Shown here piece by piece: positions 16,143 to 24,263 of a stretch of 34,875 nt of DNA. The notes beneath the pieces were generated by a model. The model saw only the letters and a list, made by a program, of their open reading frames with translations, did not search any database and was not told where the DNA came from. Position numbers and translations under genes: made by a program. The stretch's first letter is position 1. Every line of letters starts with the position of its first letter. Source of the DNA: Pelodictyon luteolum (GTDB taxonomy: Bacteria > Bacteroidota > Chlorobiia > Chlorobiales > Chlorobiaceae). Where the stretch lies: positions 1 to 34,875 of the forward strand of contig NZ_LVWG01000028.1 of the NCBI RefSeq assembly GCF_001622165.1, read 5' to 3'.

Positions 16143-16499
16143 ATGGAGTTGACAGGGAAACTGGTTTCGGTTTTGCCGGAACAGACCGGGAATGGAAAAA
16201 ACGGGGTATGGCGAAAACAGGACGTGGTGATTGAGACCGAGGGCAAGTTCCCGAAAAAGATATGCGTCTCCATATGGGGAGACAAGGCTGACCGCTCGAT
16301 TTTGCAGCCGGGAAATCAGCTCAAGGTTTCTTTCGACCTTGAAAGCCGCGAGTTCAATGGCCGGTGGTATACCGATGTGAAGGCTTGGAAAGTAGAGGCT
16401 GCCGGTGGCGGCAAGAGCGGCGGTGAACGCTTTGCACCCGCAGAGAACGTGTATGATTCGGGTCCTTCATCGTATGATGACGGCGATATGCCCTTCTAA
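16143..16499 (+). CDS. DUF3127-type protein with SSB-like acidic C-terminus
   Basis: A 118-residue protein. Residues 1-85 fit the DUF3127 pattern, a predicted OB-fold (MELTGKLVSVLPEQTG, then WRKQDVVIETEGKFPKKICVSIWGDKAD, LKVSFDLESREFNGRWYTDVKAW). A flexible Gly/Ser/Pro linker follows, and the protein ends in DDGDMPF. That acidic tip resembles the DDDIPF end by which single-stranded DNA-binding proteins recruit partners, so binding of single-stranded nucleic acid is a reasonable guess. The start has AGGAGAG upstream. It is followed 26 nt later by a small conserved gene, likely the same transcript. Confidence 0.8.
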   Translation: MELTGKLVSVLPEQTGNGKNGVWRKQDVVIETEGKFPKKICVSIWGDKADRSILQPGNQLKVSFDLESREFNGRWYTDVKAWKVEAAGGGKSGGERFAPAENVYDSGPSSYDDGDMPF

Positions 16500-16525
16500 G
16501 TAACCTTTAAACGGAGGCTGTTGCC

Positions 16526-16714
16526 ATGGCCATGCATGTGGAAATCAGGGATGGGAAACTCTGTATCGAGATCGATCTTGAGAAACCTACGCCGTCTTCT
16601 TCCGGCAAGACACTCGTGGTGGCAAGCACCAGGGGAAATGCGGTGACGGAGGTGAAAGTGGATGGAAAACCCTTGACCATCGGACTGAACGCCTACATCC
16701 CCCGTAAGGGATAA
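16526..16714 (+). CDS. Small conserved protein (62 aa), function unknown
   Basis: A 62-residue protein with an Asp/Glu-rich N-terminus (HVEIRDGKLCIEIDLEKP) and a conserved-looking core (SGKTLVVASTRGNAVTEV, then VDGKPLTIGLNAYI). I recognise this pattern from small uncharacterised proteins in varied bacteria and mobile elements, but no function is known to me. The ATG at 16526 has a good GGAGG 8 nt upstream. Its position just after the DUF3127 gene suggests co-expression. A GC-rich stem-loop follows the stop. Confidence 0.7.
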   Translation: MAMHVEIRDGKLCIEIDLEKPTPSSSGKTLVVASTRGNAVTEVKVDGKPLTIGLNAYIPRKG

Positions 16715-16718
16715 AGCT

Positions 16719-16749
16719 GCGCCCCCTTAAGGCGGACGACGGGGGGCGC
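16719..16749. terminator. GC-rich stem-loop between convergent genes
   Basis: GCGCCCCC (16719-16726) pairs with GGGGGCGC (16742-16749) across a 15-nt loop, filling the gap between the 62-residue gene and the rhodanese gene. It probably ends both transcripts. T tracts are absent, so confidence is moderate. Confidence 0.5.
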
Positions 16750-17124
16750 TTATCCTTCCTTGCCGAACAGCTTTTTCAGCCAGGCGAACGGGGGCTTTTT
16801 CGGCGCTTTTTTTATCGGGAGCCCGGCGCGTTCCCAGTATGCGATGCCGTACTGCATATTGATCACCCGTTTGTGGCCGTGCTCTGCCAGCATTCTGGCA
16901 GCAATGATGCTGCGGCTGCCGCTGTGGCAGACCATGATGATGTTCCTGTTTGCGGGTATTTCCGTCATGTAGCTTGAAAAATGGCTCATAGGGGCCAGCA
17001 TCACATCCGACACATCAAAAGACTTCCTCGCAACTTCATGCGGCTCACGGACGTCGACAATGAGCGCGCCCTTTTTAGTCATGTCGAATGCGGTGGCGGG
17101 GTTTACTTCTTTGACCTTGGCCAT
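16750..17124 (-). CDS. Single-domain rhodanese-like sulfurtransferase
   Basis: A 124-residue cytoplasmic protein with one rhodanese domain. ALIVDVREPHEV (residues 20-31) is the N-terminal CH2A-type motif, and the active-site loop is CHSGSRS with Cys66. A basic C-terminal tail (IKKAPKKPPFAWLKKLFGK) follows the domain. Rhodaneses pass sulfane sulfur through the active cysteine; in a green sulfur bacterium a role in sulfur trafficking is plausible but not shown by context. The ATG at 17124 lacks a clear ribosome-binding site, and an 8-bp tandem repeat (ATATGCTT twice) lies just upstream. It is a single gene. Confidence 0.88.
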   Translation of the reverse strand: MAKVKEVNPATAFDMTKKGALIVDVREPHEVARKSFDVSDVMLAPMSHFSSYMTEIPANRNIIMVCHSGSRSIIAARMLAEHGHKRVINMQYGIAYWERAGLPIKKAPKKPPFAWLKKLFGKEG

Positions 17125-17612
17125 ATATGCTTATATGCTTGTTTAATGATTTTGGCGTGGGATAATACGAAAATCACGGGAAGAAGCACAGGGGGAAAGT
17201 GATGAATCAGGTCGATGGGTCGGAAATAACGGAAAAAGCCCCCTCGATGGGGGCTTTTCTGTCTGCGGAGAGGGAGGGATTATAATATAACGCCTAAAAT
17301 ATAATATCATATGAACTTAATAAACAAAAAAAGCAAAGATACCACCACAAATACCACCAAAATATTTTTCATCCAGTTATCGACTGGAGATCTACATCTA
17401 CCAGTCAATCGGGCAACAGAACTCGTTGGTAGGCAGCAAAGTCTTCAACAGAAAAGCAGCAGAAGACAATCTCATTCATAGTCAAGGCTGTAATATCTGC
17501 ACGGATGGCGTGAATCAGTGGGTGGTGCATTGCAAAAAAGAAAATGTCTCAGGCGGCCCGAAAGCAGCTCGCTCGCTGAACTGTACAATCAAACAAATAC
17601 CTGCAGGTCCAG
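17125..17612. other. 488-nt gene-free boundary region, AT-rich
   Basis: This region contains the 5' region of the rhodanese gene, a strong terminator (17233-17260), then about 330 nt with no supported gene. Bases 17279-17400 are markedly AT-rich (runs such as TATAATATAACG and AATAAACAAAAAAAG), unlike the GC-rich genes to the left. An open frame from 17426 runs into the antisense of the PARG-like gene and looks spurious. No tRNA or obvious attachment-site repeat was seen. It probably marks the edge of the defence island. Confidence 0.6.
17233..17260 (-). terminator. Strong intrinsic terminator
   Basis: An AAAAAGCCCCC arm (17233-17243), a 5-nt loop and GGGGGCTTTTCT (17249-17260) form a stable hairpin with A/T tracts on both sides. 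Read leftwards it ends in TTTTTCC, so it can stop transcripts coming from the defence operon on the right. It would also stop rightward transcription. It lies 350 nt beyond the last gene of that operon. Confidence 0.8.
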
Positions 17613-18494
17613 TCATGAGAATACGGCCGCGAACGGGCCAAGGAATCTTCTCTCGGGCGACCAGTCTGCAACAGCGAACACCACATCTGAAAAGTGCCCT
17701 GCGAAATCCGCTTCCAATGCATGGCGGAAATCAAGGGCCGTGCGATACGGGTCATTTGCGAATGCCCCACAGCCCCATGCGCCCAGCACAAGAGCTTCGT
17801 AACCATACGCAGAAGCAACCGCAAGGATACGATGTATGCGTTTCTGCAAGAGGTCACCAGACTCCGGCTGGCCAATTGACAGGGCGTATGGTGCGGCAGA
17901 AGTAAGGAAGCTCAGACTCCACGGTTCATCAAGTTCGGTTCCACTATCTGTACGAAAAACCGGGACATCCGGGGAGTAGATCACCCAATCGCTGGAATCC
18001 GGTCGGGAGCGCTTCCGGTGATATTCGTACATGGGATCGTCGACCAGTGTCGCATACAGGGCACTTGAACGGCAGAGGACCTCTTCCTGTGCACGCGCCC
18101 CACTGAGGAACCCGCCGCCAGGGTAAACGCCGTTCGCAAAATTGAGCGCAAGCGGGCGATGCCCTTCTTGAACGAGGCGAATGGATGCATGAAGCGTTGT
18201 ATTGTTGCAGACCTGAACGCGTGTTTCTGATAGCAGCGTACCTCTGGAGATTTCAAGTTTTGCGTCAGGAGGGATGCTCTGTGTCAATGACTGGGCGGTT
18301 GAAACTGCATTGTTCCAATTGACCTTTCGCCCATTGCTATCGAGGTAAAAGCCACGGTTCGCGGCTTCGACCGCTGATCGCCCCAACTCTGTCGCCTTAT
18401 AACGGGGAATATCCAGATCCTGACGGCAGGATGTTGCCATCTCGGGTGAATCCAAACAGTCGAGTATTCTCAGCGCGGGCAGGGTATCGCTCAT
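17613..18494 (-). CDS. TIGR02452/DUF2263 family, PARG-like ADP-ribose hydrolase
   Basis: A 293-residue protein of the TIGR02452 (microbial PARG-like, macrodomain-fold) family. The catalytic signature is visible: GVYPGGGFLSGARAQEE, with the GGG loop at residues 126-128 and adjacent glutamates 137-138. LGAWGCGAFANDP and the N-terminal RGTLLSETRVQVCN segment also fit the family. These enzymes remove ADP-ribose or poly(ADP-ribose) from macromolecules. The start is ATG 18494 with GGAGA 8 nt upstream. It is the last leftward gene after brxA (131-nt gap) and before the terminator, so it may be expressed with the defence operon. A role in countering or reversing ADP-ribosylation during infection is inference only. 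Confidence 0.85.
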   Translation of the reverse strand: MSDTLPALRILDCLDSPEMATSCRQDLDIPRYKATELGRSAVEAANRGFYLDSNGRKVNWNNAVSTAQSLTQSIPPDAKLEISRGTLLSETRVQVCNNTTLHASIRLVQEGHRPLALNFANGVYPGGGFLSGARAQEEVLCRSSALYATLVDDPMYEYHRKRSRPDSSDWVIYSPDVPVFRTDSGTELDEPWSLSFLTSAAPYALSIGQPESGDLLQKRIHRILAVASAYGYEALVLGAWGCGAFANDPYRTALDFRHALEADFAGHFSDVVFAVADWSPERRFLGPFAAVFS

Positions 18495-18625
18495 TGTAAT
18501 TTCTCCATAAAATTCTTGCAACGGATCAAACCTCTCGGTGGAAATACGTTGGTCATCATGCCTGATTTTCCGCCTATCGTTTAAATGATTATTGGTGCAG
18601 AACTCGAGGTAACATGGTCAGTTTC

Positions 18626-19375
18626 TCACTTCAACTGGAGAAGTTCATCATCCAGCCCGTAACGGAGAATTTGTATTCGATCGCTGTGTTGGGAGATGTA
18701 ATCGCCGGCCATCATTGACATCAGAAACGCAAAAAATGCCGGATGGTTCTTGATAAGCCCCAAATTACCTTTTGCTTCTGGTGTCGCGTGCAAAATCGAT
18801 TCATACATCAGAATCACCAGATCAGTATCGAAAATTCTAATCGGAGTTGCTTTCTCGTAGCACCCCTTGGCCTCGGAATCCCTCAGGACTCCCCATGCGA
18901 CAAAAGACCGAACAACATATTTCGCATAGCGGCTCACGGTCTGCCGGTCACCATACTGCTCCTTTAAGCGGTTGATGATCTGCGTCTGGGTCACTTTCTC
19001 CTGCAAGGCCAGCAGCCGACCGGTTTGCCGGGCGACATTGAACCAGAATGGATAGGCCGCCGAGATCATCCCCCACTGGACCGCCAGGGCCATGGACGGA
19101 TTGTCGCGTAGAAACGCCAATGAAGCATCTCGGAATGGAATCAACTCAGGGTCAGGAGAAACCCAGATCTTCATCAAATTGTTGACGACAAAGGTCCGGG
19201 TCTGATCGCTTCGCTCGCCTTCAGAGCCATTGCCTTTTCTGTCCGAGAGGAACTCATGCAACTCCTGGCGTATGGCTTTGGCGTCGAGTCCCGCCAGCAG
19301 CAGATTGGCTGCTTTCTGCATCCACTCGAAACGGATCGCCTGTTTGATACCGATGGCTTCGTGTCTTTTGCCCAT
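18626..19375 (-). CDS. brxA: BrxA-like protein (DUF1819)
   Basis: A 249-residue protein with the DUF1819 pattern: an N-terminal helical WMQKAANLLLAGLDAKAIRQEL segment, and RQTGRLLALQEKVTQTQIINRLKEQYGDRQTVSRYAKYV with VRSFVAWGVL, the winged-helix region of BrxA. BrxA is a small DNA-binding BREX protein. In type 3 BREX it is the last gene after pglZ, as here. Its ATG at 19375 overlaps the pglZ stop (TGATG), with AGGAGG upstream inside the end of pglZ; a GTG at 19378 is an alternative start. The divergence from type 1 BrxA is considerable, so context carries part of the assignment. Confidence 0.78.
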   Translation of the reverse strand: MGKRHEAIGIKQAIRFEWMQKAANLLLAGLDAKAIRQELHEFLSDRKGNGSEGERSDQTRTFVVNNLMKIWVSPDPELIPFRDASLAFLRDNPSMALAVQWGMISAAYPFWFNVARQTGRLLALQEKVTQTQIINRLKEQYGDRQTVSRYAKYVVRSFVAWGVLRDSEAKGCYEKATPIRIFDTDLVILMYESILHATPEAKGNLGLIKNHPAFFAFLMSMMAGDYISQHSDRIQILRYGLDDELLQLK

Positions 19376-21369
19376 CACCGTGTCCTCCTTTCAAACTTCA
19401 CAAGGGGCACAATGACTTCTTCGATGGCTACACCGCCGTGACCTACGATGACATCTCCCAGGTTCACGAATGCGTCGCGGCCACCGGCCACCAGAGGGAA
19501 ATAATCTGCTGGCAATCCGACCGGCGGCCACTCGTGGGCAAACGGGAAGGCCCCAGCCACCTGAGCGCGGAGTTCCGGCGTGGGATAGACACGAACACGC
19601 TCGCCGCGAGTTTCGGCAATCACACCTTCAGATGGGCGGCCTTTGCCGTGGCATTGGATGTTGCCGTGATCGGCCGTCAGCCAGACCTCATAGCCGTAAT
19701 CCAGCAGTTGGCCGACCAGCGCGGAAAGAAATCCTGCATGGCACCACTGCTTGATCTGGTTGTGCATCCCGGCCGAGCCGAGTTGCATGCCGTGCATAAT
19801 CTTGTCGACCTTGTCCACGACCAGCCCCACCACCTTGGTCTTCCCAGGATGGATTGCGGAGTCGAGGACGCCCGCAGCATCGCCGTCGCCAAGGCCTCGC
19901 TGGTAGGCGACATCCAGCCGTGACAGACCATGGCCTTCCCAGAACTGCTTCCAGAGTTTCTCTTCGCTGTTGGTCGAGTTGATGGATGACGGAAAATAGA
20001 GCGGCGGCTTGCCCGAGAAGATCGATTGCCGCGATACCGAGGTCAGCGTCGGAATCCAGGCGAAGGTCGCGGATTCGCGCATGACCAGATTGGCATCCTG
20101 CTTTTGCAGAAGCTGGCGGATGGTCACCCACTGATCCAGGGCCAGACCATCAACCACAATCAACGCTACACGACTGCTACCGGAGTCTTCGATTTCCCGA
20201 GCCAGGCGACGCGGCACATGGTGCAGCATGGCTGGATTGGTGGGCGGCAAGTTGATCAGACTGGAGTAGTGGTCAGCAAGCCACGCAGCAAAGGTCGTAT
20301 TCAGTGGATCGCCGATTTCTCTATGCCGAGTCTGATATTCGGTGCTATTACTGCAATGGACAAGCGAAGAAAGTTCCGCCCATTTTAGCGCAAAGGCCAC
20401 CCATTCGGTGTATCGTGCTTCGACAGAAGGAATCTCTTTGGCAATAATACCAAACAGTCGATTGATCCGCAGTTCATCATCGTTCTCAGCGGAAGTGGTG
20501 ATACCGCTTCTTATCCATGCACCCGCATCCACTTCAAGATCCACTACTTCGACAGGGTCGAGTTTCCCTTCAATGAACAGGTTGTCAATGTAGACCTTGA
20601 TATCCTGATGATCAAATGGCAATTGATCCGGGCCAGAGAACTTGAATCCATAGCCGGAGCCACTTTCACGTCCGTGATATACCTTGGCAAAGCTTTCCAG
20701 GAATACGGGCCAACGTTCTTGCAAAAACCCGAAAAACGAATCATCGTCGGGCACTATGTCAGAGAGCGGCCACTCCGAAAAAGCTTGTTGGTTTTTCAAT
20801 ACCTGTACCAACCGCTCGGCCAACATCAGCGGGAGCTGATGCTGGCCGTAGTGCAGACGTAGCAATGCGCGAAGCAGTTCCACGTCGTTGGTAATCAGTT
20901 CCGGCGCAATGCCGAACACATGACGGAGAGTAAAATCCTTGGTGGCGTTGTCGCCCATGCGATCCGGCGGCGACTTGCGCTGGGCATCGAAAAGCGAATC
21001 CAGCAAGCTCCTGTCTAGCTTTTCAATGACCGGATAGCTCAGGTTTGGAAAGAGATCCCCTAGGTTGAATGAAAGCTTGCGGCCCGCTTGGAGCAGGTCG
21101 TAGGGTAGCGATTCCATTTGCGCATCCTGCAAGCGGAGGACTACCACCAGATCGGTGTGTTCACCCCGGTCCCAGATCGAACGGTACTTGGACTCATAAG
21201 CGGATCTGAATTCGACCGGATCATTGAACTCAATCAGGTCGAACCCGCGCCCGCGAAGTTCCAATACCAACTTCTCCTCGGTCAGCAGAGAATCCGAATC
21301 CGCGACCAACGTCAACTTGCTGACATTGGGGACAAAGTCGTTCAGGATGGCATCTCGCCAGCTACTCAT
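19375..21369 (-). CDS. pglZ: PglZ, BREX alkaline-phosphatase-superfamily protein
   Basis: A 664-residue PglZ. The PglZ domain in the second half shows alkaline-phosphatase-superfamily metal motifs: ALIVVDGLALDQW (near residue 400), IPTLTSVSRQSIFSGK, VVDKVDKIMHG, LTADHGNIQCHGKG, and a C-terminal VGHGGVAIEEVIVPLV. The first half (SSWRDAILNDFVPNVSKLTLVADSD) is typical of PglZ and links it to the other BREX proteins. PglZ is the hallmark of all BREX systems and is needed for defence and usually for methylation. It is coupled to the helicase upstream (TAATG) and brxA downstream (TGATG). No frameshift or missing motif is seen. Confidence 0.93.
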   Translation of the reverse strand: MSSWRDAILNDFVPNVSKLTLVADSDSLLTEEKLVLELRGRGFDLIEFNDPVEFRSAYESKYRSIWDRGEHTDLVVVLRLQDAQMESLPYDLLQAGRKLSFNLGDLFPNLSYPVIEKLDRSLLDSLFDAQRKSPPDRMGDNATKDFTLRHVFGIAPELITNDVELLRALLRLHYGQHQLPLMLAERLVQVLKNQQAFSEWPLSDIVPDDDSFFGFLQERWPVFLESFAKVYHGRESGSGYGFKFSGPDQLPFDHQDIKVYIDNLFIEGKLDPVEVVDLEVDAGAWIRSGITTSAENDDELRINRLFGIIAKEIPSVEARYTEWVAFALKWAELSSLVHCSNSTEYQTRHREIGDPLNTTFAAWLADHYSSLINLPPTNPAMLHHVPRRLAREIEDSGSSRVALIVVDGLALDQWVTIRQLLQKQDANLVMRESATFAWIPTLTSVSRQSIFSGKPPLYFPSSINSTNSEEKLWKQFWEGHGLSRLDVAYQRGLGDGDAAGVLDSAIHPGKTKVVGLVVDKVDKIMHGMQLGSAGMHNQIKQWCHAGFLSALVGQLLDYGYEVWLTADHGNIQCHGKGRPSEGVIAETRGERVRVYPTPELRAQVAGAFPFAHEWPPVGLPADYFPLVAGGRDAFVNLGDVIVGHGGVAIEEVIVPLVKFERRTR

Positions 21370-24263
21370 TAAACATCTCCCTTAACGATGCGCAACATCA
21401 GCAGCGACCGGATTTCCGGAACGATCTGCCTCGCTGATTTGAGTTCATCCCGCCAAGCAGTTTCCTCGGCATCACAGCGAGCCGAACGGTATTGGCGCAC
21501 TTCAGGGAGTCCAACTCGTTCGATAGCCTTCCGCCGTGAGCTAAACGCCATAATGCCACGTTCATCCTCGCGAGCCACAGAGTCGAGATGCGCCTGCTGC
21601 AAAGCGTCAAACAGCTCCTGTCCGGCATGTTCGGCCGCCTCCTGCAATCGCTCATAGGCGGAGATGGATTCATCCTGCCCGAGGGTGGTTTGCACCTCTG
21701 CTTCCGCTGTCTGTAACGCATCCCAGATATGGCGAGCCGTCGGCAGATACAGTTTACCCTCCTCGCTCAAGAACACACTGACATAGCCACGCCGCACCAT
21801 TGGGATACGCAAGAGTGGTGTCTTCTGGTGCATTCCTGCCTGAAGACGAATCTCAAAGAGCCCCCAGAGCCCGGAGATGCTGGATGGCAGGACGTTCACT
21901 GTCACGCAAGGCAACGGTTGGCCAACCGCAATCTGAGGCAGGTTCAAGGCAAGACCACGGACTCGGCTGTTTTCGAGATTGAGCAGGGTTGCATCCGCAA
22001 GACGAGCCGATTCCCTGACACTGAACACGGCTTTCCGATACTCCTGACCGTCAGGCCAACTCAGATCCCACCAGGCGCGCTTGCGGCTGGCCGCGCCGCC
22101 GTGAGAGTTGAGGTAGCCCACCGTCATCCGCTCCACCCAATGGGGCAGCGGATGGGAACGCAGACGCTCAGCCGCCTGCACATCCGGCTCTTCGGAGATT
22201 CCATAGATGGCGGAGGACTCGCGCACATGCCGGATTTCATCCCGCATCCGAGCCATTGTGTCATCGATGGAGGTTTCGATACCCTCGGGATTAAGGAAGG
22301 CAGAAGCAAACACCTCTTCAAACAGTTCACCAGCCTGTGCAGAGTCGAGCACATCCCCAGTCTTGTCGATACCAAACTCTTCGAAGATCACCATGAGCTT
22401 CTGCTCCAGCACTTCACGCACACGGAACTCTACCGAATCCTCAAATACGAAATTGATCGCCTGTACGGTTTTTGGCTGGCCGATACGGTCCACGCGACCG
22501 ATCCGCTGCTCGAGGCGCATGGGGTTCCAGGGGATGTCGTAGTTGATGATGACGTGGGCGAACTGCAGGTTCAGACCCTCACCGCCGGCATCGGTGGAGA
22601 CCAATACGCGGTGCGATTTGCGGAAGGCATCCTGGGCTACCCCACGTTCCTCCATGGCCATGGAGCCGTTCAGGGTGACCACAGAGATTCCCCGGGCTTC
22701 CAGAAACTCCTTCAGCATCTGCTGGGTCGGCACGAACTCGGTGAAGATCAGCACCTTCAGATCCGGTTCGTTTTCCTCGGCTTGCAGCTTGTAGATCCAC
22801 TCGATCAGAGCCTCGGCCTTGGCATCCGGTCCAGCCTGCTCACAACGAACAGCCGCGTCAAGCAATGCCTCAACATGTATGCACTCGCTTTGCAGAGCCG
22901 ACACCCGGGATTGCAGCAATTCGCCGAGCAGCTCCTGACCGTCCATGTCATACAACTCGGCTATTTCATCGTCTGAGCGTTCCGATCCGTCCACACTGTT
23001 TTCATGCTCTGCCATGCGCAAGCTGGCTTGCTGTTCTCCTTCCTGCAGTGCAATGAGTCGCCGTTCCAGTGTGGTGCGGATCGCACGAGTACTGGACACC
23101 ACCAAGCGCTGCATCAGGATCATCAGAAAGCCGATGTGACGCTTCTTCTGCAGCATGGCCTGATTGTACCCCTCGCGCACATAATCGGTCACTGCATCAT
23201 AGAGAAGCTTCTGTAAGTGATGACGACTTTCCCAGGATACCGGAACCATCTGAGTCCTGCGGGGTTTAAAGAGGGGCTTTCCGTCAGCATCAATGGCCTT
23301 GCGCTTCTCGGTGCGGATAACATACGGAGCTACCCGGTCGCGGGAAACACTATCCGTATCCGGAAAAGCGCCGTCATCCAGCAGGTTCATCAGGCGATGA
23401 AAAGCATCGGTCTTCCCCTGGTGGGGTGTGGCCGAAAGCAGTAGCACATAGGGCGCAGCCTCCGCCAGCCCCTTGCCAAGTTTGTACCGGGCGACCTGAT
23501 CGGTGCTGCCGCCCAAGCGGTGCGCTTCGTCCACCACCACCAGATCCCAACCAGCGGTGATCAGATCCTCGAACCGGCTGCGGTTGTATTCGGCGACGCG
23601 CTCGGCGGTCCAGCCGCGCCGCTTGTCCATGGGTTTGACCGAATCCAGGGAGACGATGACCTGATCAAACATCGACCAGGCTGAGCTCCGGTGATCCGCC
23701 CCTGGTGCCAGGCGTTGCAATGTGCCGATGTCGTCGCCCAGCACGAGCTGGAACTGCTCGTTGAAGTGGGTCTGCATTTCCGCCACCCACTGGGTAGCGA
23801 TTCCCTTCGGCGAGACGACCAATGTCCGACGCACCAGTCCGCGCAGCTTGAGTTCGCGCATGACCAGCCCGGCCTCGATGGTCTTGCCGAGACCCACCTC
23901 GTCGGCCAGCAGGTAACGCACACGGTCACCCGAAATGGCACGAGACAACGCGTTAATTTGATGCGGCAGCGGAATGACGTTGGACTCCATGGGCGCCAGC
24001 AGCACATGGCCTTCAATGCCATTTGAGAACCCCTCAAGCACCTCTGCTACCTTGGCTGCAGCTGCCACATAAGCAATGCGCCCAGCCTCAATTTCAGGCT
24101 CAAGATCGGCACAAAGCGGCCGCAAGGCAGAGCGATGCACGCGCACCACCGCATCCTGATTCGGCAACCAGACACGGCACATCGTCTGCCCCCACAAGGT
24201 CTGTTCTTCGATGACCTTGCAGGCGCTGTTATGAACGGCGCTATATTGCCAAAAGTCACCCAT
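21369..24263 (-). CDS. brxHII: BrxHII-type SNF2/DEAH helicase
   Basis: A 964-residue superfamily 2 helicase. Motif I is DEVGLGKTIEAG (residues 121-132), motif II VVVDEAHRLGG (about 245), motif III LLLSATPHQGKTD, and the C-terminal lobe has VLIFTEFVPTQQM, STDAGGEGLNLQ and RIGRVDRIGQPKTV (motif VI). It then carries a long C-terminal region of unknown structure. Large Snf2-type helicases between pglX and pglZ are BrxHII of type 3 BREX. Its ATG overlaps the UvrD-like gene stop by 8 nt, and its stop overlaps the pglZ start by 1 nt. Related helicases occur in DISARM (drmD), but the PglZ and BrxA neighbours favour BREX. Confidence 0.88.
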   Translation of the reverse strand: MGDFWQYSAVHNSACKVIEEQTLWGQTMCRVWLPNQDAVVRVHRSALRPLCADLEPEIEAGRIAYVAAAAKVAEVLEGFSNGIEGHVLLAPMESNVIPLPHQINALSRAISGDRVRYLLADEVGLGKTIEAGLVMRELKLRGLVRRTLVVSPKGIATQWVAEMQTHFNEQFQLVLGDDIGTLQRLAPGADHRSSAWSMFDQVIVSLDSVKPMDKRRGWTAERVAEYNRSRFEDLITAGWDLVVVDEAHRLGGSTDQVARYKLGKGLAEAAPYVLLLSATPHQGKTDAFHRLMNLLDDGAFPDTDSVSRDRVAPYVIRTEKRKAIDADGKPLFKPRRTQMVPVSWESRHHLQKLLYDAVTDYVREGYNQAMLQKKRHIGFLMILMQRLVVSSTRAIRTTLERRLIALQEGEQQASLRMAEHENSVDGSERSDDEIAELYDMDGQELLGELLQSRVSALQSECIHVEALLDAAVRCEQAGPDAKAEALIEWIYKLQAEENEPDLKVLIFTEFVPTQQMLKEFLEARGISVVTLNGSMAMEERGVAQDAFRKSHRVLVSTDAGGEGLNLQFAHVIINYDIPWNPMRLEQRIGRVDRIGQPKTVQAINFVFEDSVEFRVREVLEQKLMVIFEEFGIDKTGDVLDSAQAGELFEEVFASAFLNPEGIETSIDDTMARMRDEIRHVRESSAIYGISEEPDVQAAERLRSHPLPHWVERMTVGYLNSHGGAASRKRAWWDLSWPDGQEYRKAVFSVRESARLADATLLNLENSRVRGLALNLPQIAVGQPLPCVTVNVLPSSISGLWGLFEIRLQAGMHQKTPLLRIPMVRRGYVSVFLSEEGKLYLPTARHIWDALQTAEAEVQTTLGQDESISAYERLQEAAEHAGQELFDALQQAHLDSVAREDERGIMAFSSRRKAIERVGLPEVRQYRSARCDAEETAWRDELKSARQIVPEIRSLLMLRIVKGDV

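Noticed and set aside
17426-17905. 159-residue rightward ORF in the boundary region
   Set aside because: More than half is antisense to the PARG-like gene; the codons look random and there are no domain features.
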